Source of the DNA: a virus
DNA length: 31,119 nt
Virus record (IMG/VR): IMGVR_UViG_3300046727_000022
Location: 1 to 31,119 of that record
Direction: 5' to 3' (one strand)
Below are positions 13,291 to 21,324 of this stretch, piece after piece (the first letter of the stretch is position 1; every line of letters starts with the position of its first letter). The notes under the pieces were generated by a model that searched no databases, was not told the DNA's origin, and saw only the letters and a program-made list of their open reading frames with translations. Position numbers and translations under genes: made by a program.

Positions 13291-16175
13291 TATTCCTCGT
13301 ATCTAAGCTTTCCAAATATAGAAAGAGTTAATAACTCATTTTTAAAAGCTTCGCTTGCCCAAGAAATTTTAACTTGTAAATGTCTACAAAGCTGCGGATT
13401 ATTTCCTTGTGATAAATCAAAACGCTTAGAGTATACAGTAGAACTTGGTTTGAGCCTTGCAGGGCTATCTACCGAATTAACTAAGTTTTCAAAAGTCCCG
13501 CTTATTTCTTCTAATAAAACACCGATATTTGGAATGCTTCCAACTTTTTGAAGTTCAACGTTTATACTAGAAACTTCTGCAATCTGACCCGGTTGTGCTA
13601 ATACTATACTACCGATAGAGGCAAAAGCAGAATACGAAACTCCGTTATCCGCAAATACTGTTAAATCTCTCATTAACACTGTTCCGTCAGATTGTCCTAT
13701 AAGTAAGTTATGAACACCTGGAGAAGTTTCTACTGAAACTACAGCAGTTGCGCCACCAACTATAAATGCTTTAGGACTCCATGCTGGACCACCCTCTGGA
13801 GGTTGATTCCAATTACATCTATACCAATTGGAAGTTCCATCTGCTATAAATACGGCTTTATCAGTTGTTCCGGCTATTAAAGATGCAACATACACATTAG
13901 CAGGGTTAAAAGTTGCCTGTAATGTATCTCCAATAGCAAATCCTATCTCTTGCGCCCCAGACGAATTCGCAGCAATAAACTGTTTATCTGAAGTATACAT
14001 AAACATATTACTACCCTGAACATCCAGTGCATTCCAAGATAATATACCTATACCTTCTTGATACATCATATCGTAAAAAGTAGCAGTGGTAGTTCCAACT
14101 ATAGCCCAAACATCATCTGTAGTAAACACTAATAATGAGTTTGATATAGGAACTAATTTCTTAATAGCTGAAGGTAGTACAAAAACATTACTAGGAGGAA
14201 ATGCCTCCGCACCATTTCCAAGATTTGTATCCGGCCCTCCAGAATAATACAGTATATTTCCTACTGAACCCCATACTCTGTTTAAGTGATATGTTAAATT
14301 TATTAATCCTGCTGGAGGAGGATTATTTGTAAAAGTAGGAGAAGATAAAAAGAAATTAAACAGATTCAAAGATGAATCAGGTGATGCATCTGTAATATTT
14401 GTACTAGTGTTAGGATATGGAGATGTCGGTAACTCAAAAAACGTACTTCCACCATCTTTAGTTCTAAATACTCTAATCTGGTTAACTTGAGGATCAGTGC
14501 TAGCTGTCAGCGTAACCGATACGTTTAATTTGTTAGTAAACACACCAGTACTAGCTGATGGTGGTGTAGGATTAGATACATGGGCACTATTAGAATTTCC
14601 ATATGCAAAAACATACGCATATCCGACAGTGGCGCTAAATGATCCGGCTGCTCCGCTTACTGCGATAACAGGGCCGCCTGTGCCGAATATAGTTATTCTG
14701 ACAAAATCTACAGACCAAATTCCGTTCGATGAGCCAGAATTTAATCCTTGAATAGATACTCCAAAACTGGCGCTATTTATATCCCCAGGAGAAAACGTAG
14801 TACCCCATAAGTCAGAACTTCCTCCAAGGGATATAAAATTATTTGATCCGAGTAACTGTATGCCAGTTTTAGCTACTCCGGATTGAGAACCATTTTTTAA
14901 TATTGAAACTGTTAGAGAAGTTCCTACTGGTTGGGAATTTCCTACTCCTTTTATTTCTACTAATATTCCACTTATAGTGTTAGCAGAAGATAGTGCAAAT
15001 CCAAAATTAGTTCCTTCAAGTAAATCGGTAAAAGAAGTGTTTCCTACTGGAACAGTATAATTTATTGTTATACTTATAAAATCTACTAAAGCAGTTACAT
15101 TTGTACCAAAAGCGTTATTATTACCGACTGCAACGCCAGCTTTTAGAAGTTGAACTACCGTATCAGTTGCTCCTCCAACTCCATTTCCTTGAACTTGAAG
15201 CTGCACACCAAACCCACTGTTGTTTATGTCTGCAGGAACCCACGAAGTTCCCCATAAATCTGCAATACTCCCATATGCTAAAGATATAGCTCCTACACCT
15301 ATATAAAATATAGAAACAATAATTCCGTTAATAGTAGCATTATTAGGTATTCCAAAGTTATACGCTGATCCCTGTAAAAATTGAGAATCGTTAAATCCTG
15401 GAACTGTTGTAGATGCGGCAGAACCGTCTAAAGATTCTATATTTGCGGGATTTAACCATATAGCTCCTGCACCTGTAGTAATAGCGTTACTAGGTGCATT
15501 AGGGCCAGCAGTAAAAGTTCCGGGATTAGGTGGAGTTAGTGTTATAGTAGCAAAACTACCGTCATTAGCAGTTATATTTCCAGGATTAGCCCATATTGTT
15601 CCAGGAACATTAACATCTGACCCGGTACCGCAGCCATTAGGTCCAACAGAACTAGAGACATTGCTCATAGCAATCCCCCAATTTCTCGTGGTACCCGTTC
15701 CATTCCACGCCTGTAAATCTGCTCCATCGCCTATATAAAGAGTTGTACCAACTCCTTGAAAATAGCTTTGTCCAGAACCATTTGCTTTAGTCAATATAGA
15801 AGTTTTAGCAGTCGGACTAAGGGTATAGACATTTGTTGCGGTATCTGCTATAATGGTTATCGGATTGATGGCATTGGAAGGCGGATGAAAAGAATAAAAG
15901 GTAATTGGGGAACTTCCAAGATTCGCAGTAGAAAATACAGAAGTTCCCGGTCTTCTTTGTAACGTTCCTATATTACTTAACTCAACGTTAAGTCCATCAA
16001 TGAGCATGTCAGGACGCCCGCCAAGATAGCGGTACTCCGATCTAGAACTATACGGACTAAATGGAGAACGTTGAGTAACAAGCCCAGAGAACCACGATAA
16101 CGTTGTTATCGGAGTGTACTTTGGTGTCCTTGTCGGCGCGCTTCCGGCTTGTGCTAGTATTGTAGGAACGCTCAT
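13290..16175 (-). CDS. Tail nozzle-like (tail tubular B-like) protein with inserted repeat domains, 961 residues
   Basis: The N-terminal region reads YLGGRPDMLIDGLNVELSNI then GTLQRRPGTSVFS. The D-G-x-N-V-x...L-x-x-RPGT pattern is typical of tail nozzle/tubular B-type proteins that build the distal tail of short-tailed phages. The rest is beta-rich (Ser, Thr, Gly, Asn), ending CRHLQVKISWASEAFKNELL. Residues about 235-375 and 380-498 are two copies of one domain (NFGxx...ADLWGTxxxPxDINxxxFGV...VDFxxITI), with a partial extra copy of its start at 190-212. The gene has weak Shine-Dalgarno and begins 9 bp after the 46-residue gene, so it may be translationally coupled to it. The nozzle assignment is by pattern and position. 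Confidence 0.75.
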   Translation of the reverse strand: MSVPTILAQAGSAPTRTPKYTPITTLSWFSGLVTQRSPFSPYSSRSEYRYLGGRPDMLIDGLNVELSNIGTLQRRPGTSVFSTANLGSSPITFYSFHPPSNAINPITIIADTATNVYTLSPTAKTSILTKANGSGQSYFQGVGTTLYIGDGADLQAWNGTGTTRNWGIAMSNVSSSVGPNGCGTGSDVNVPGTIWANPGNITANDGSFATITLTPPNPGTFTAGPNAPSNAITTGAGAIWLNPANIESLDGSAASTTVPGFNDSQFLQGSAYNFGIPNNATINGIIVSIFYIGVGAISLAYGSIADLWGTSWVPADINNSGFGVQLQVQGNGVGGATDTVVQLLKAGVAVGNNNAFGTNVTALVDFISITINYTVPVGNTSFTDLLEGTNFGFALSSANTISGILVEIKGVGNSQPVGTSLTVSILKNGSQSGVAKTGIQLLGSNNFISLGGSSDLWGTTFSPGDINSASFGVSIQGLNSGSSNGIWSVDFVRITIFGTGGPVIAVSGAAGSFSATVGYAYVFAYGNSNSAHVSNPTPPSASTGVFTNKLNVSVTLTASTDPQVNQIRVFRTKDGGSTFFELPTSPYPNTSTNITDASPDSSLNLFNFFLSSPTFTNNPPPAGLINLTYHLNRVWGSVGNILYYSGGPDTNLGNGAEAFPPSNVFVLPSAIKKLVPISNSLLVFTTDDVWAIVGTTTATFYDMMYQEGIGILSWNALDVQGSNMFMYTSDKQFIAANSSGAQEIGFAIGDTLQATFNPANVYVASLIAGTTDKAVFIADGTSNWYRCNWNQPPEGGPAWSPKAFIVGGATAVVSVETSPGVHNLLIGQSDGTVLMRDLTVFADNGVSYSAFASIGSIVLAQPGQIAEVSSINVELQKVGSIPNIGVLLEEISGTFENLVNSVDSPARLKPSSTVYSKRFDLSQGNNPQLCRHLQVKISWASEAFKNELLTLSIFGKLRYEE

Positions 16176-16184
16176 ATGATATAA

Positions 16185-16325
16185 TTATTTAGATGGAGGG
16201 CAAGGTCCGCTATCGCCGGGAAGACAACCTGGTCTAGGTGCTCCATCTGGAGAAATAGTAGTTGTTTTAATAGTACCGAAAGTTAATATAGTTAAAAAAA
16301 TAAGAGAAAAGGCTAAACGTTTCAA
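16185..16325 (-). CDS. 46-residue signal-peptide protein with TTG start
   Basis: A gene too short for most callers. It reads (M)KRLAFSLIFLTILTFGTIK, a typical Lys/Arg plus hydrophobic signal or anchor segment. The tail is Pro/Gly-rich with two cysteines (PGCLPGDSGPCPPSK) and the stop is TAA 16185-16187. AAGGA is 7 nt before the TTG codon. No lipobox is clear, so the product may be periplasmic or membrane-anchored rather than a lipoprotein. The TTG shares its first base pair with the ATG of the divergent + gene. It lies 9 bp before the nozzle-like gene. A spanin-like or assembly role would be speculation. Confidence 0.6.
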   Translation of the reverse strand: MKRLAFSLIFLTILTFGTIKTTTISPDGAPRPGCLPGDSGPCPPSK

Positions 16326-17026
16326 TGTATATTCCTTGGTATGAGTATTGTTTATGGCTTGCAGTTATAATTACAAAAGTTTTCTTATTCTATATATGTA
16401 AACCTATCAGAAGATTAGCTTTCCTGCGTATATTTATATTATATGGATTAGCGTATGAATTTATAACATTGTTAATATTTTTTAAATATCCTGTTATATA
16501 TTCACAATCTATATGGTTATTAGATTATATAAAATATTTTATATCTGCTATGCTAGCCGTACAACTAGCTACAATTAAAGAAAATAAAAATATATCTTTT
16601 TATTCTTTTCTTACTTTACTAACAATAATGTTTGGATTTGCCGCTAACGTTCAATTATCTTTTACAGAACCTTTATTACGTATGGCAAGGTTTATAGATG
16701 GGCTATGTATAGGAATCACATTATTCGTATTTTTCCAGAAAATGGAAAAACTATATAAAAATATAGCAATAGGATTATCTGGAATACTTGCTAGTGATTT
16801 TATATGTAATACTATGCAAGCTATCGACCACTGGAATCACTGGAGCGTGGTCCGACCCTTGTACGCTGTTTCTTATCTAATCTCTGTTCTTGTATTGGTA
16901 TTCCTGATTCGCTTCGGGTTATCAGATAATTTTCAATCCTCTCAAGTCGAGGAATTATCTCTTCCCGCTGTCGAGCTAGTTCCTGCTCAACACTGTTTGC
17001 TTTCTCCAGAGCTTTATCTGCCCTAG
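16325..17026 (+). CDS. Polytopic membrane protein, about 7 helices
   Basis: A 233-residue very hydrophobic protein. Likely helices lie near residues 7-26, 33-53, 64-81, 93-110, 122-137, 143-160 and 177-197, with basic loops between the first helices (KPIRRLAFLR). No domain recognised. It runs against the structural operon. At its 3' end, 206 bp (16821-17026) are antisense to a - strand gene; this covers its last helix and a tail rich in Glu, Leu and Pro. AAAAGG lies about 11 nt before ATG. An AT-rich composition higher than its neighbours and the opposite strand suggest an independent accessory gene, for example one altering the host envelope; that role is a guess. Confidence 0.65.
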   Translation: MYIPWYEYCLWLAVIITKVFLFYICKPIRRLAFLRIFILYGLAYEFITLLIFFKYPVIYSQSIWLLDYIKYFISAMLAVQLATIKENKNISFYSFLTLLTIMFGFAANVQLSFTEPLLRMARFIDGLCIGITLFVFFQKMEKLYKNIAIGLSGILASDFICNTMQAIDHWNHWSVVRPLYAVSYLISVLVLVFLIRFGLSDNFQSSQVEELSLPAVELVPAQHCLLSPELYLP

Positions 17027-17144
17027 TTCCGACATTATCTACCCATATGACGGCGCTAAATAAAATTGTAAGTATAGTAAGAACTGATACTAGCGTACCG
17101 ATTCTTGTGTTAGCTAGAGTCCATGTTTTTTCCGTAGCGTTCAT
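16821..17144 (-). CDS. Single-helix membrane protein with coiled coil (holin- or tail-associated candidate)
   Basis: A 107-residue protein: short N-terminus (MNATEKTWTLANTRIG), one transmembrane helix at about 15-35 (TLVSVLTILTILFSAVIWV), then a charged coiled coil (RADKALEKANSVEQELARQR) and a basic tail. This resembles small phage membrane proteins found near tail genes and is compatible with a holin-like or virion role, without proof. GAAAG lies about 7 nt before ATG. The C-terminal 206 bp overlap the end of the + strand membrane protein in antisense; both frames look protein-like. Confidence 0.65.
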   Translation of the reverse strand: MNATEKTWTLANTRIGTLVSVLTILTILFSAVIWVDNVGTRADKALEKANSVEQELARQREEIIPRLERIENYLITRSESGIPIQEQRLDKKQRTRVGPRSSDSSGR

Positions 17145-17232
17145 AGATATCTTTCAAGTGTAGTTAATCAAATAAAACGCTGATACTTTCAGCAAAATGT
17201 TGTAGATGTTAGTTTTAATTCCAAAGGATAAA

Positions 17233-18087
17233 ATGTTTAAAAAATTATTAGGTATTTTTTTATTGTTTGTATCACTATATAGCTATTCTCAAGTAATGAC
17301 TGCTGACCAAGTTTTTAATGAAAATATGATAGGAAATGTTTGGCATTTTAAAGACGGACATTCTCCTGCAAACGAGCTGTGGATAATACTTGAACCTCCT
17401 CCGCAATCTGTTATAGCTGGATTTGGAGGGGTAAATGTTGTAGTAAGATATTTAAAATCTACTGCTAATTGCGCTAACGGACATCCTGAACTTGATGGTT
17501 ACTGGGGTGCCGGTGCATGTGGAGCAGGACTGCGATTTGTAATGCATAAAGTTGATGCTATAGATCAAGCAAATGGAATGACGGCTGACATAGGAAGCTG
17601 GATTTCAATTGCATCATTAGTTAATTTTCCTGTCGGGCCTACATGGGCGCCAGGGTTACCTTTAATCGAAACTATAAACGTATCTATTAACCCTTCAGGG
17701 ATTCAACAAGGATATTTAATTCTTACTCCGTCTGAACCAACGAATCTTACCGTACATACTACTCAAACGAGTTATCTTTTTTGGAGTAAATTGAATAATT
17801 TAACTTTTAACTCTATTGCATCAGGTTCTCCAAACGGGCCTATTAGATGGGTAGTTTTTAATTATGCAGGAGGAAATCTTGTGATTCCTAATGTATATTC
17901 TGGTCCTGTATTCACAACTAATCAGATGGAAAACTGCGACGGAACCCCGCCAGCGGGCGGAATTGGGTGTGCTTGGGAGTTATGGGATTATGCTCCTGGA
18001 TTGGGAATAGTACGAATCGCTCCTTTTAATAAAGGTGATAATGTAGTTCTCCCTAGTACATATATAATGATTAGACAACCATATTAA
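17233..18087 (+). CDS. Secreted protein of unknown function, 284 residues
   Basis: I start at ATG 17233 because AAAGGATAAAATG gives a strong ribosome site and the product then begins with a clean signal peptide: MFKKLLGIFLLFVSLYSYSQ, with likely cleavage after that Gln or nearby. An in-frame ATG at 17206 would bury the signal. The mature part is beta-rich with Gly, Pro, Trp and about five cysteines (STANCANGHPE, GAGACGAG, ENCDGTPP, GGIGCAWELW) that could form disulfides. No family recognised. It is on the + strand, opposite the tail genes, and ends exactly against the tail fibre stop. Export from the infected cell or to its envelope is likely; a role in exclusion or lysogenic conversion is possible. 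Confidence 0.7.
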   Translation: MFKKLLGIFLLFVSLYSYSQVMTADQVFNENMIGNVWHFKDGHSPANELWIILEPPPQSVIAGFGGVNVVVRYLKSTANCANGHPELDGYWGAGACGAGLRFVMHKVDAIDQANGMTADIGSWISIASLVNFPVGPTWAPGLPLIETINVSINPSGIQQGYLILTPSEPTNLTVHTTQTSYLFWSKLNNLTFNSIASGSPNGPIRWVVFNYAGGNLVIPNVYSGPVFTTNQMENCDGTPPAGGIGCAWELWDYAPGLGIVRIAPFNKGDNVVLPSTYIMIRQPY

Positions 18088-19335
18088 TTATTGTATTTGC
18101 TTAACTATAAACATTATACCTGTCCAAGTATCTGTATTGGCTACGTTAAATGTGCAAGTAACTGTTTGATTAGCAGCCCAATTAAGACCAGTAACTGCTA
18201 CTGAAAATGAATTAAGTATACTACCAACACCCGGAGCAACGCCCCAAGAACCTGCTGTAGTTGCTCCGGTTCTTAATACTTCTGATTCCAAAGATATTGA
18301 TTGGCTAGCGGTTGTTCCACTAACTCCAGTAACTACTTGTACACCGTTAACAAATAAAGCCAAAGTTGTATTAGCTGTGCCACTAGCATGAACTAAAGCT
18401 GCTCGTATATTTATACCTTTTGAATTAGTATCTATAGTATTAGCCGGTAAAGTATATGTATATATGACTTGAGCAGAAGAATTTCCAGTTAACGGCCCTA
18501 CTGAACCTTGTGCGTTCAGTACTAATATTGTATTTCCTGTAGTAGCGCCCGTAAAGTTCTTATTCAAAAGACTATCTGTAGTAGCTCTGCCTATTAAAGT
18601 ATCAGTAGATGTCGGAAGAGAAAGATCGCCGCCATTGTTAAGTTTAGCTAGCGCAAGTTTACCACTAGCATCTGTTCCTACACCTGTACCTAGTGCAAAA
18701 GATGCCGCACCTACTCTAACTAATGCTCCATCAAGAGAAGCACCGAATCCCCACTTATATCCCGCTCCAGAAGAGTTTATAACTCTGACATCTGTTGTTT
18801 CTATAACAAAAGCTAACGCACCTAAAGTAGTAAATCCTATAGTGTCGGTTGCTTGCTTATACATTCCGGTGTTTGTTTCACCGATAAATCCAAAAGAAGG
18901 ATTAGTAGCAGTTCCGCTAGGAGCTAAAAAGCTACCATTTAATATAGATAAATTTCCTACACTTATACTTTGACTAGATAAAGGATTTTGAAGAACTGGA
19001 TTACTTAATAATATACTTAATGTTGTAGGAACTGCAGTATTAAGATTAAAACTATTTCCTGTTATTAATACTGATTCAGCTCCCCATATTAACCCGCCAC
19101 CCGGAGCAACTACACTTATAGTGTATGTAAGATTTCCAGGAGATAATTCATCCGAAAACCATAGTTTATAATTAGCGGGTATGCTTCCCGTGTTATCTAA
19201 AGTAGTGAAAACTAATTGTGGGGCAATCTGTGCCGATCCTATAGCAACCGCATCCTGAGGCAGCTTAAACCACACTTTAGCCCCTATTGCAGCAGTTCCA
19301 TCTGCGTATTGCCACGTCCCGGAAACATTTTTCAC
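18088..19335 (-). CDS. Tail fibre / receptor-binding protein candidate
   Basis: A 415-residue protein rich in Gly, Ser, Thr, Ala and Asn. The N-terminus (GTWQYADGTAAIGAKVWFKL) resembles a small beta-sandwich anchor. The centre has fibre-like repeats (NPSFGFIGETNTGMYKQATD, GAASFALGTGVGTDASGKLA) as in trimeric tail fibres. The last 130 residues form a probable beta-jelly-roll tip (TYTLPANTIDTNSKGINIRA ... FIVKQIQ). Start is GTG overlapping the previous stop (TAGTG), with AAGGAAG upstream. Position after the adaptors and before the nozzle-like protein fits. Receptor type cannot be read. Confidence 0.75.
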   Translation of the reverse strand: MKNVSGTWQYADGTAAIGAKVWFKLPQDAVAIGSAQIAPQLVFTTLDNTGSIPANYKLWFSDELSPGNLTYTISVVAPGGGLIWGAESVLITGNSFNLNTAVPTTLSILLSNPVLQNPLSSQSISVGNLSILNGSFLAPSGTATNPSFGFIGETNTGMYKQATDTIGFTTLGALAFVIETTDVRVINSSGAGYKWGFGASLDGALVRVGAASFALGTGVGTDASGKLALAKLNNGGDLSLPTSTDTLIGRATTDSLLNKNFTGATTGNTILVLNAQGSVGPLTGNSSAQVIYTYTLPANTIDTNSKGINIRAALVHASGTANTTLALFVNGVQVVTGVSGTTASQSISLESEVLRTGATTAGSWGVAPGVGSILNSFSVAVTGLNWAANQTVTCTFNVANTDTWTGIMFIVKQIQ

Positions 19336-19610
19336 TATTTACTTCCTTTTAGTATAGATACAGTTAGTATATTAAGGGCATTAGTTAAATCTCTCATAGC
19401 ATTTATTTGCTCTGATTTAGAATCAGATATTAAACGTCTTGTATCTTCAAATTGCTTTTCCCAATATGAAGGAAGCGTCTCACCTGTACTTATATCGGCT
19501 AATGATTTTCTTTTATTTTTTAATAGCGTTAAAGTTTCTCTTAGCGCCCACGCCAACGCTACAACAGATGCGTATATAATTTCATTTGAAGTTGGAGAAT
19601 CTGCGAACAT
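19335..19610 (-). CDS. Small protein with hydrophobic N-terminal helix, 91 residues
   Basis: Begins MFADSPTSNEIIYASVVALA; residues about 8-28 form a moderately hydrophobic helix, followed by a KNKRKS basic stretch and a helical region (YWEKQFEDTRRLISDSKSEQ). This could be a membrane-associated helper or a small holin-type protein, but the hydrophobic span is short. It overlaps the tail fibre start by one base and lies 8 bp after the adaptor gene. No family recognised. Confidence 0.65.
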   Translation of the reverse strand: MFADSPTSNEIIYASVVALAWALRETLTLLKNKRKSLADISTGETLPSYWEKQFEDTRRLISDSKSEQINAMRDLTNALNILTVSILKGSK

Positions 19611-19618
19611 ATATCCTA

Positions 19619-20584
19619 CTAAAAAGTTGTCGGAAAATATGGATAGGCAGGGCCGATAGGTAATCCGCCACCGTATGTTCCCATACCACCCGTTACTAAA
19701 CCATCGGCGGGAATAAGAGAAGTTTGATCTCTTTCTCTATCTGATCCTTTAAGAGCAGTAAATAAATCTTCTTTCCATCTCTCTATTTCATTTTGCGCAG
19801 TTCGATTACCCGCATGTTTTAAACACATTGCTAATAAACCCTGTCTAAATAAATATCCAAATTCATCTGGAATTGGAGATATTGTATTAGACAACTTTGT
19901 TTTAATTGGCGGTTTCTTTTGATAGTATGGTTTTATCTGCCACACTATTCCAGATATTGCAGGTAACGGAGCTAATCTAAAAGCAATACCATTAGGATCA
20001 GCAACTTTCCACGTTACTGTTCCGTCTACAATAGTGGTTCCTGCGGGAGAATTAGCCGGTAAAAGTGGTTGAACGTTATCACTTGTTCCATTTACACTTA
20101 CAAAAAGAAAATTACCGTTAACGTCTATAAACTGCTGAATAGGAGAAGTAGGTGTAGCTGCAGCACCTAATCCGGTTGGATAACTTGTATTGGCTTGCCA
20201 TGTCCCGTATATGGCGAGGTTATTCGGTATCCACGATACTTGGAACGGAACTTGTTGCCAAGATACCTGTTGCAAATCTCTAACCATTTCTAACGAATAT
20301 ATAGGTTTAGGGATTGCTGTATTATTAATATCTATTCTCCAGCCTTGTTCTACCCAAGCTAGATCAGTGATAGATGTTATATAATCTTGTTGTAAAGCTA
20401 CAGTTAAAAAAGGAGAAGCAGCCGCTCTGTTAAACTTCCAAGGTAAAGTCTGAGAAAGCATCATCTGAATAGTATCGTTAGCAATTGATAACGCCGGTTC
20501 AGTCCCAGGAGAAGTAGTTAATATAGGAACTACTTGCGGATACGCTCGTATTTGATCTATATAATCACTTATCGTTAACGGCAT
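19619..20584 (-). CDS. Tail adaptor-like protein 2 with inserted beta module
   Basis: A 321-residue protein paralogous to its upstream neighbour. Shared landmarks are EPALSI then PWKFNRA (neighbour AWRWNRA), and AFRLAPLP...YQKKPP...PIPDEFGYLFRQGLLA (neighbour TFRVHPSP...YQKACP...PLPDYMYNIYAQGFLA), followed by helices. Such proteins in this position are typically head-to-tail adaptors or gatekeepers (P22 gp4 / T7 gp11-like role; inferred). Residues about 128-195 are an insertion absent from the paralogue: W-x-A-N-T-x-Y...VNGTSDN...VDGTVTW, a small beta module seen in many phage virion proteins. The start overlaps the neighbour's stop by one base. Confidence 0.75.
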   Translation of the reverse strand: MPLTISDYIDQIRAYPQVVPILTTSPGTEPALSIANDTIQMMLSQTLPWKFNRAAASPFLTVALQQDYITSITDLAWVEQGWRIDINNTAIPKPIYSLEMVRDLQQVSWQQVPFQVSWIPNNLAIYGTWQANTSYPTGLGAAATPTSPIQQFIDVNGNFLFVSVNGTSDNVQPLLPANSPAGTTIVDGTVTWKVADPNGIAFRLAPLPAISGIVWQIKPYYQKKPPIKTKLSNTISPIPDEFGYLFRQGLLAMCLKHAGNRTAQNEIERWKEDLFTALKGSDRERDQTSLIPADGLVTGGMGTYGGGLPIGPAYPYFPTTF

Positions 20585-21300
20585 TATAATCCACTTCTAG
20601 CTTGTTTTCCAAGCTGGCCTGATAAACTTACTGACTGCTCTTGGCGGGTACTATTAAGAAAATCAGATGCAAAAGCTCTTTTTTGGCTTTCTGACAATCC
20701 TTCACTTACTGATAATAACGATCTTAAAAATAATTGATATGCCGGTATAGCCCTAGTATCATCTATGTATTCATATGCTTTTGCTAAAAATCCCTGTGCG
20801 TATATGTTATACATATAATCAGGCAGAGGTGCCCATGTATCCGATAAACTTGAAAAAGTAGGGCAAGCTTTTTGGTATGTAGATATTATAGTGTACACAG
20901 CATCAGGACTAGGGTGTACTCTAAAAGTTATATTTCCGGCGTCATCATCTAATCTAGCTGAAACAAATCTTGGCCTACTTCCTGAACTATCTTCTCCAAG
21001 ACTTAATACGGTTTCTGCAGTATATATAGTTGTTCCATTATTTACTGTAGAAGATTCTAACCATCCAAAATTAGGGAGGTTTTGCGGATAATCTTGTGTT
21101 CCGTCGTTTAAAGTAGGAAAAGAAACTACTGCTCTATTCCATCTCCACGCAAAAGGCGGTTGTAAACAAAATTGACGAACCCAATCTCCGATAGATAAAG
21201 CAGGTTCCAGAGGATTACCACCAATTCCGGTCAGAGGGGCGTTACGGATTATGTTTTCGGTTACCTTTGTAACTCTAAGCAAAGTATTTAATGCGGCCAT
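20584..21300 (-). CDS. Tail adaptor-like protein 1
   Basis: A 238-residue protein with N-terminal helices, a beta-rich middle (FRVHPSPDAVYTIISTYQKA) and C-terminal helices (MYNIYAQGFLAKAYEYID, AIPAYQLFLRSLL). It is homologous to the next gene along nearly its whole length but lacks the inserted module. The order portal, capsid, adaptor, fibre, nozzle supports a head-to-tail connector role. GGAAAGG, part of which belongs to the 18-nt repeated element, is the ribosome site just before the ATG. Confidence 0.75.
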   Translation of the reverse strand: MAALNTLLRVTKVTENIIRNAPLTGIGGNPLEPALSIGDWVRQFCLQPPFAWRWNRAVVSFPTLNDGTQDYPQNLPNFGWLESSTVNNGTTIYTAETVLSLGEDSSGSRPRFVSARLDDDAGNITFRVHPSPDAVYTIISTYQKACPTFSSLSDTWAPLPDYMYNIYAQGFLAKAYEYIDDTRAIPAYQLFLRSLLSVSEGLSESQKRAFASDFLNSTRQEQSVSLSGQLGKQARSGL

Positions 21301-21306
21301 AACGCC

Positions 21307-21324
21307 TTTCCATTTTCCGGAATT
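21307..21324 (-). repeat. 18-nt element, copy 3
   Basis: A perfect AATTCCGGAAAATGGAAA on the - strand bridging the stop codon of the AT-hook/zinc protein and the ribosome site of adaptor 1. The final GGAAA feeds directly into the GGAAAGG Shine-Dalgarno. Confidence 0.7.

Noticed and set aside
16263-16300. Possible sigma-70-like promoter (TTGTTT, 17 nt, AATATA) for the + strand membrane protein
   Set aside because: The -10 match is poor and such boxes are frequent by chance in AT-rich DNA.
17179-17193. GCTGA...TCAGC hairpin followed by T-rich bases on the - strand as a terminator
   Set aside because: Stem is only 5 bp and AT-closed; too weak to claim termination ahead of the 107-residue gene.
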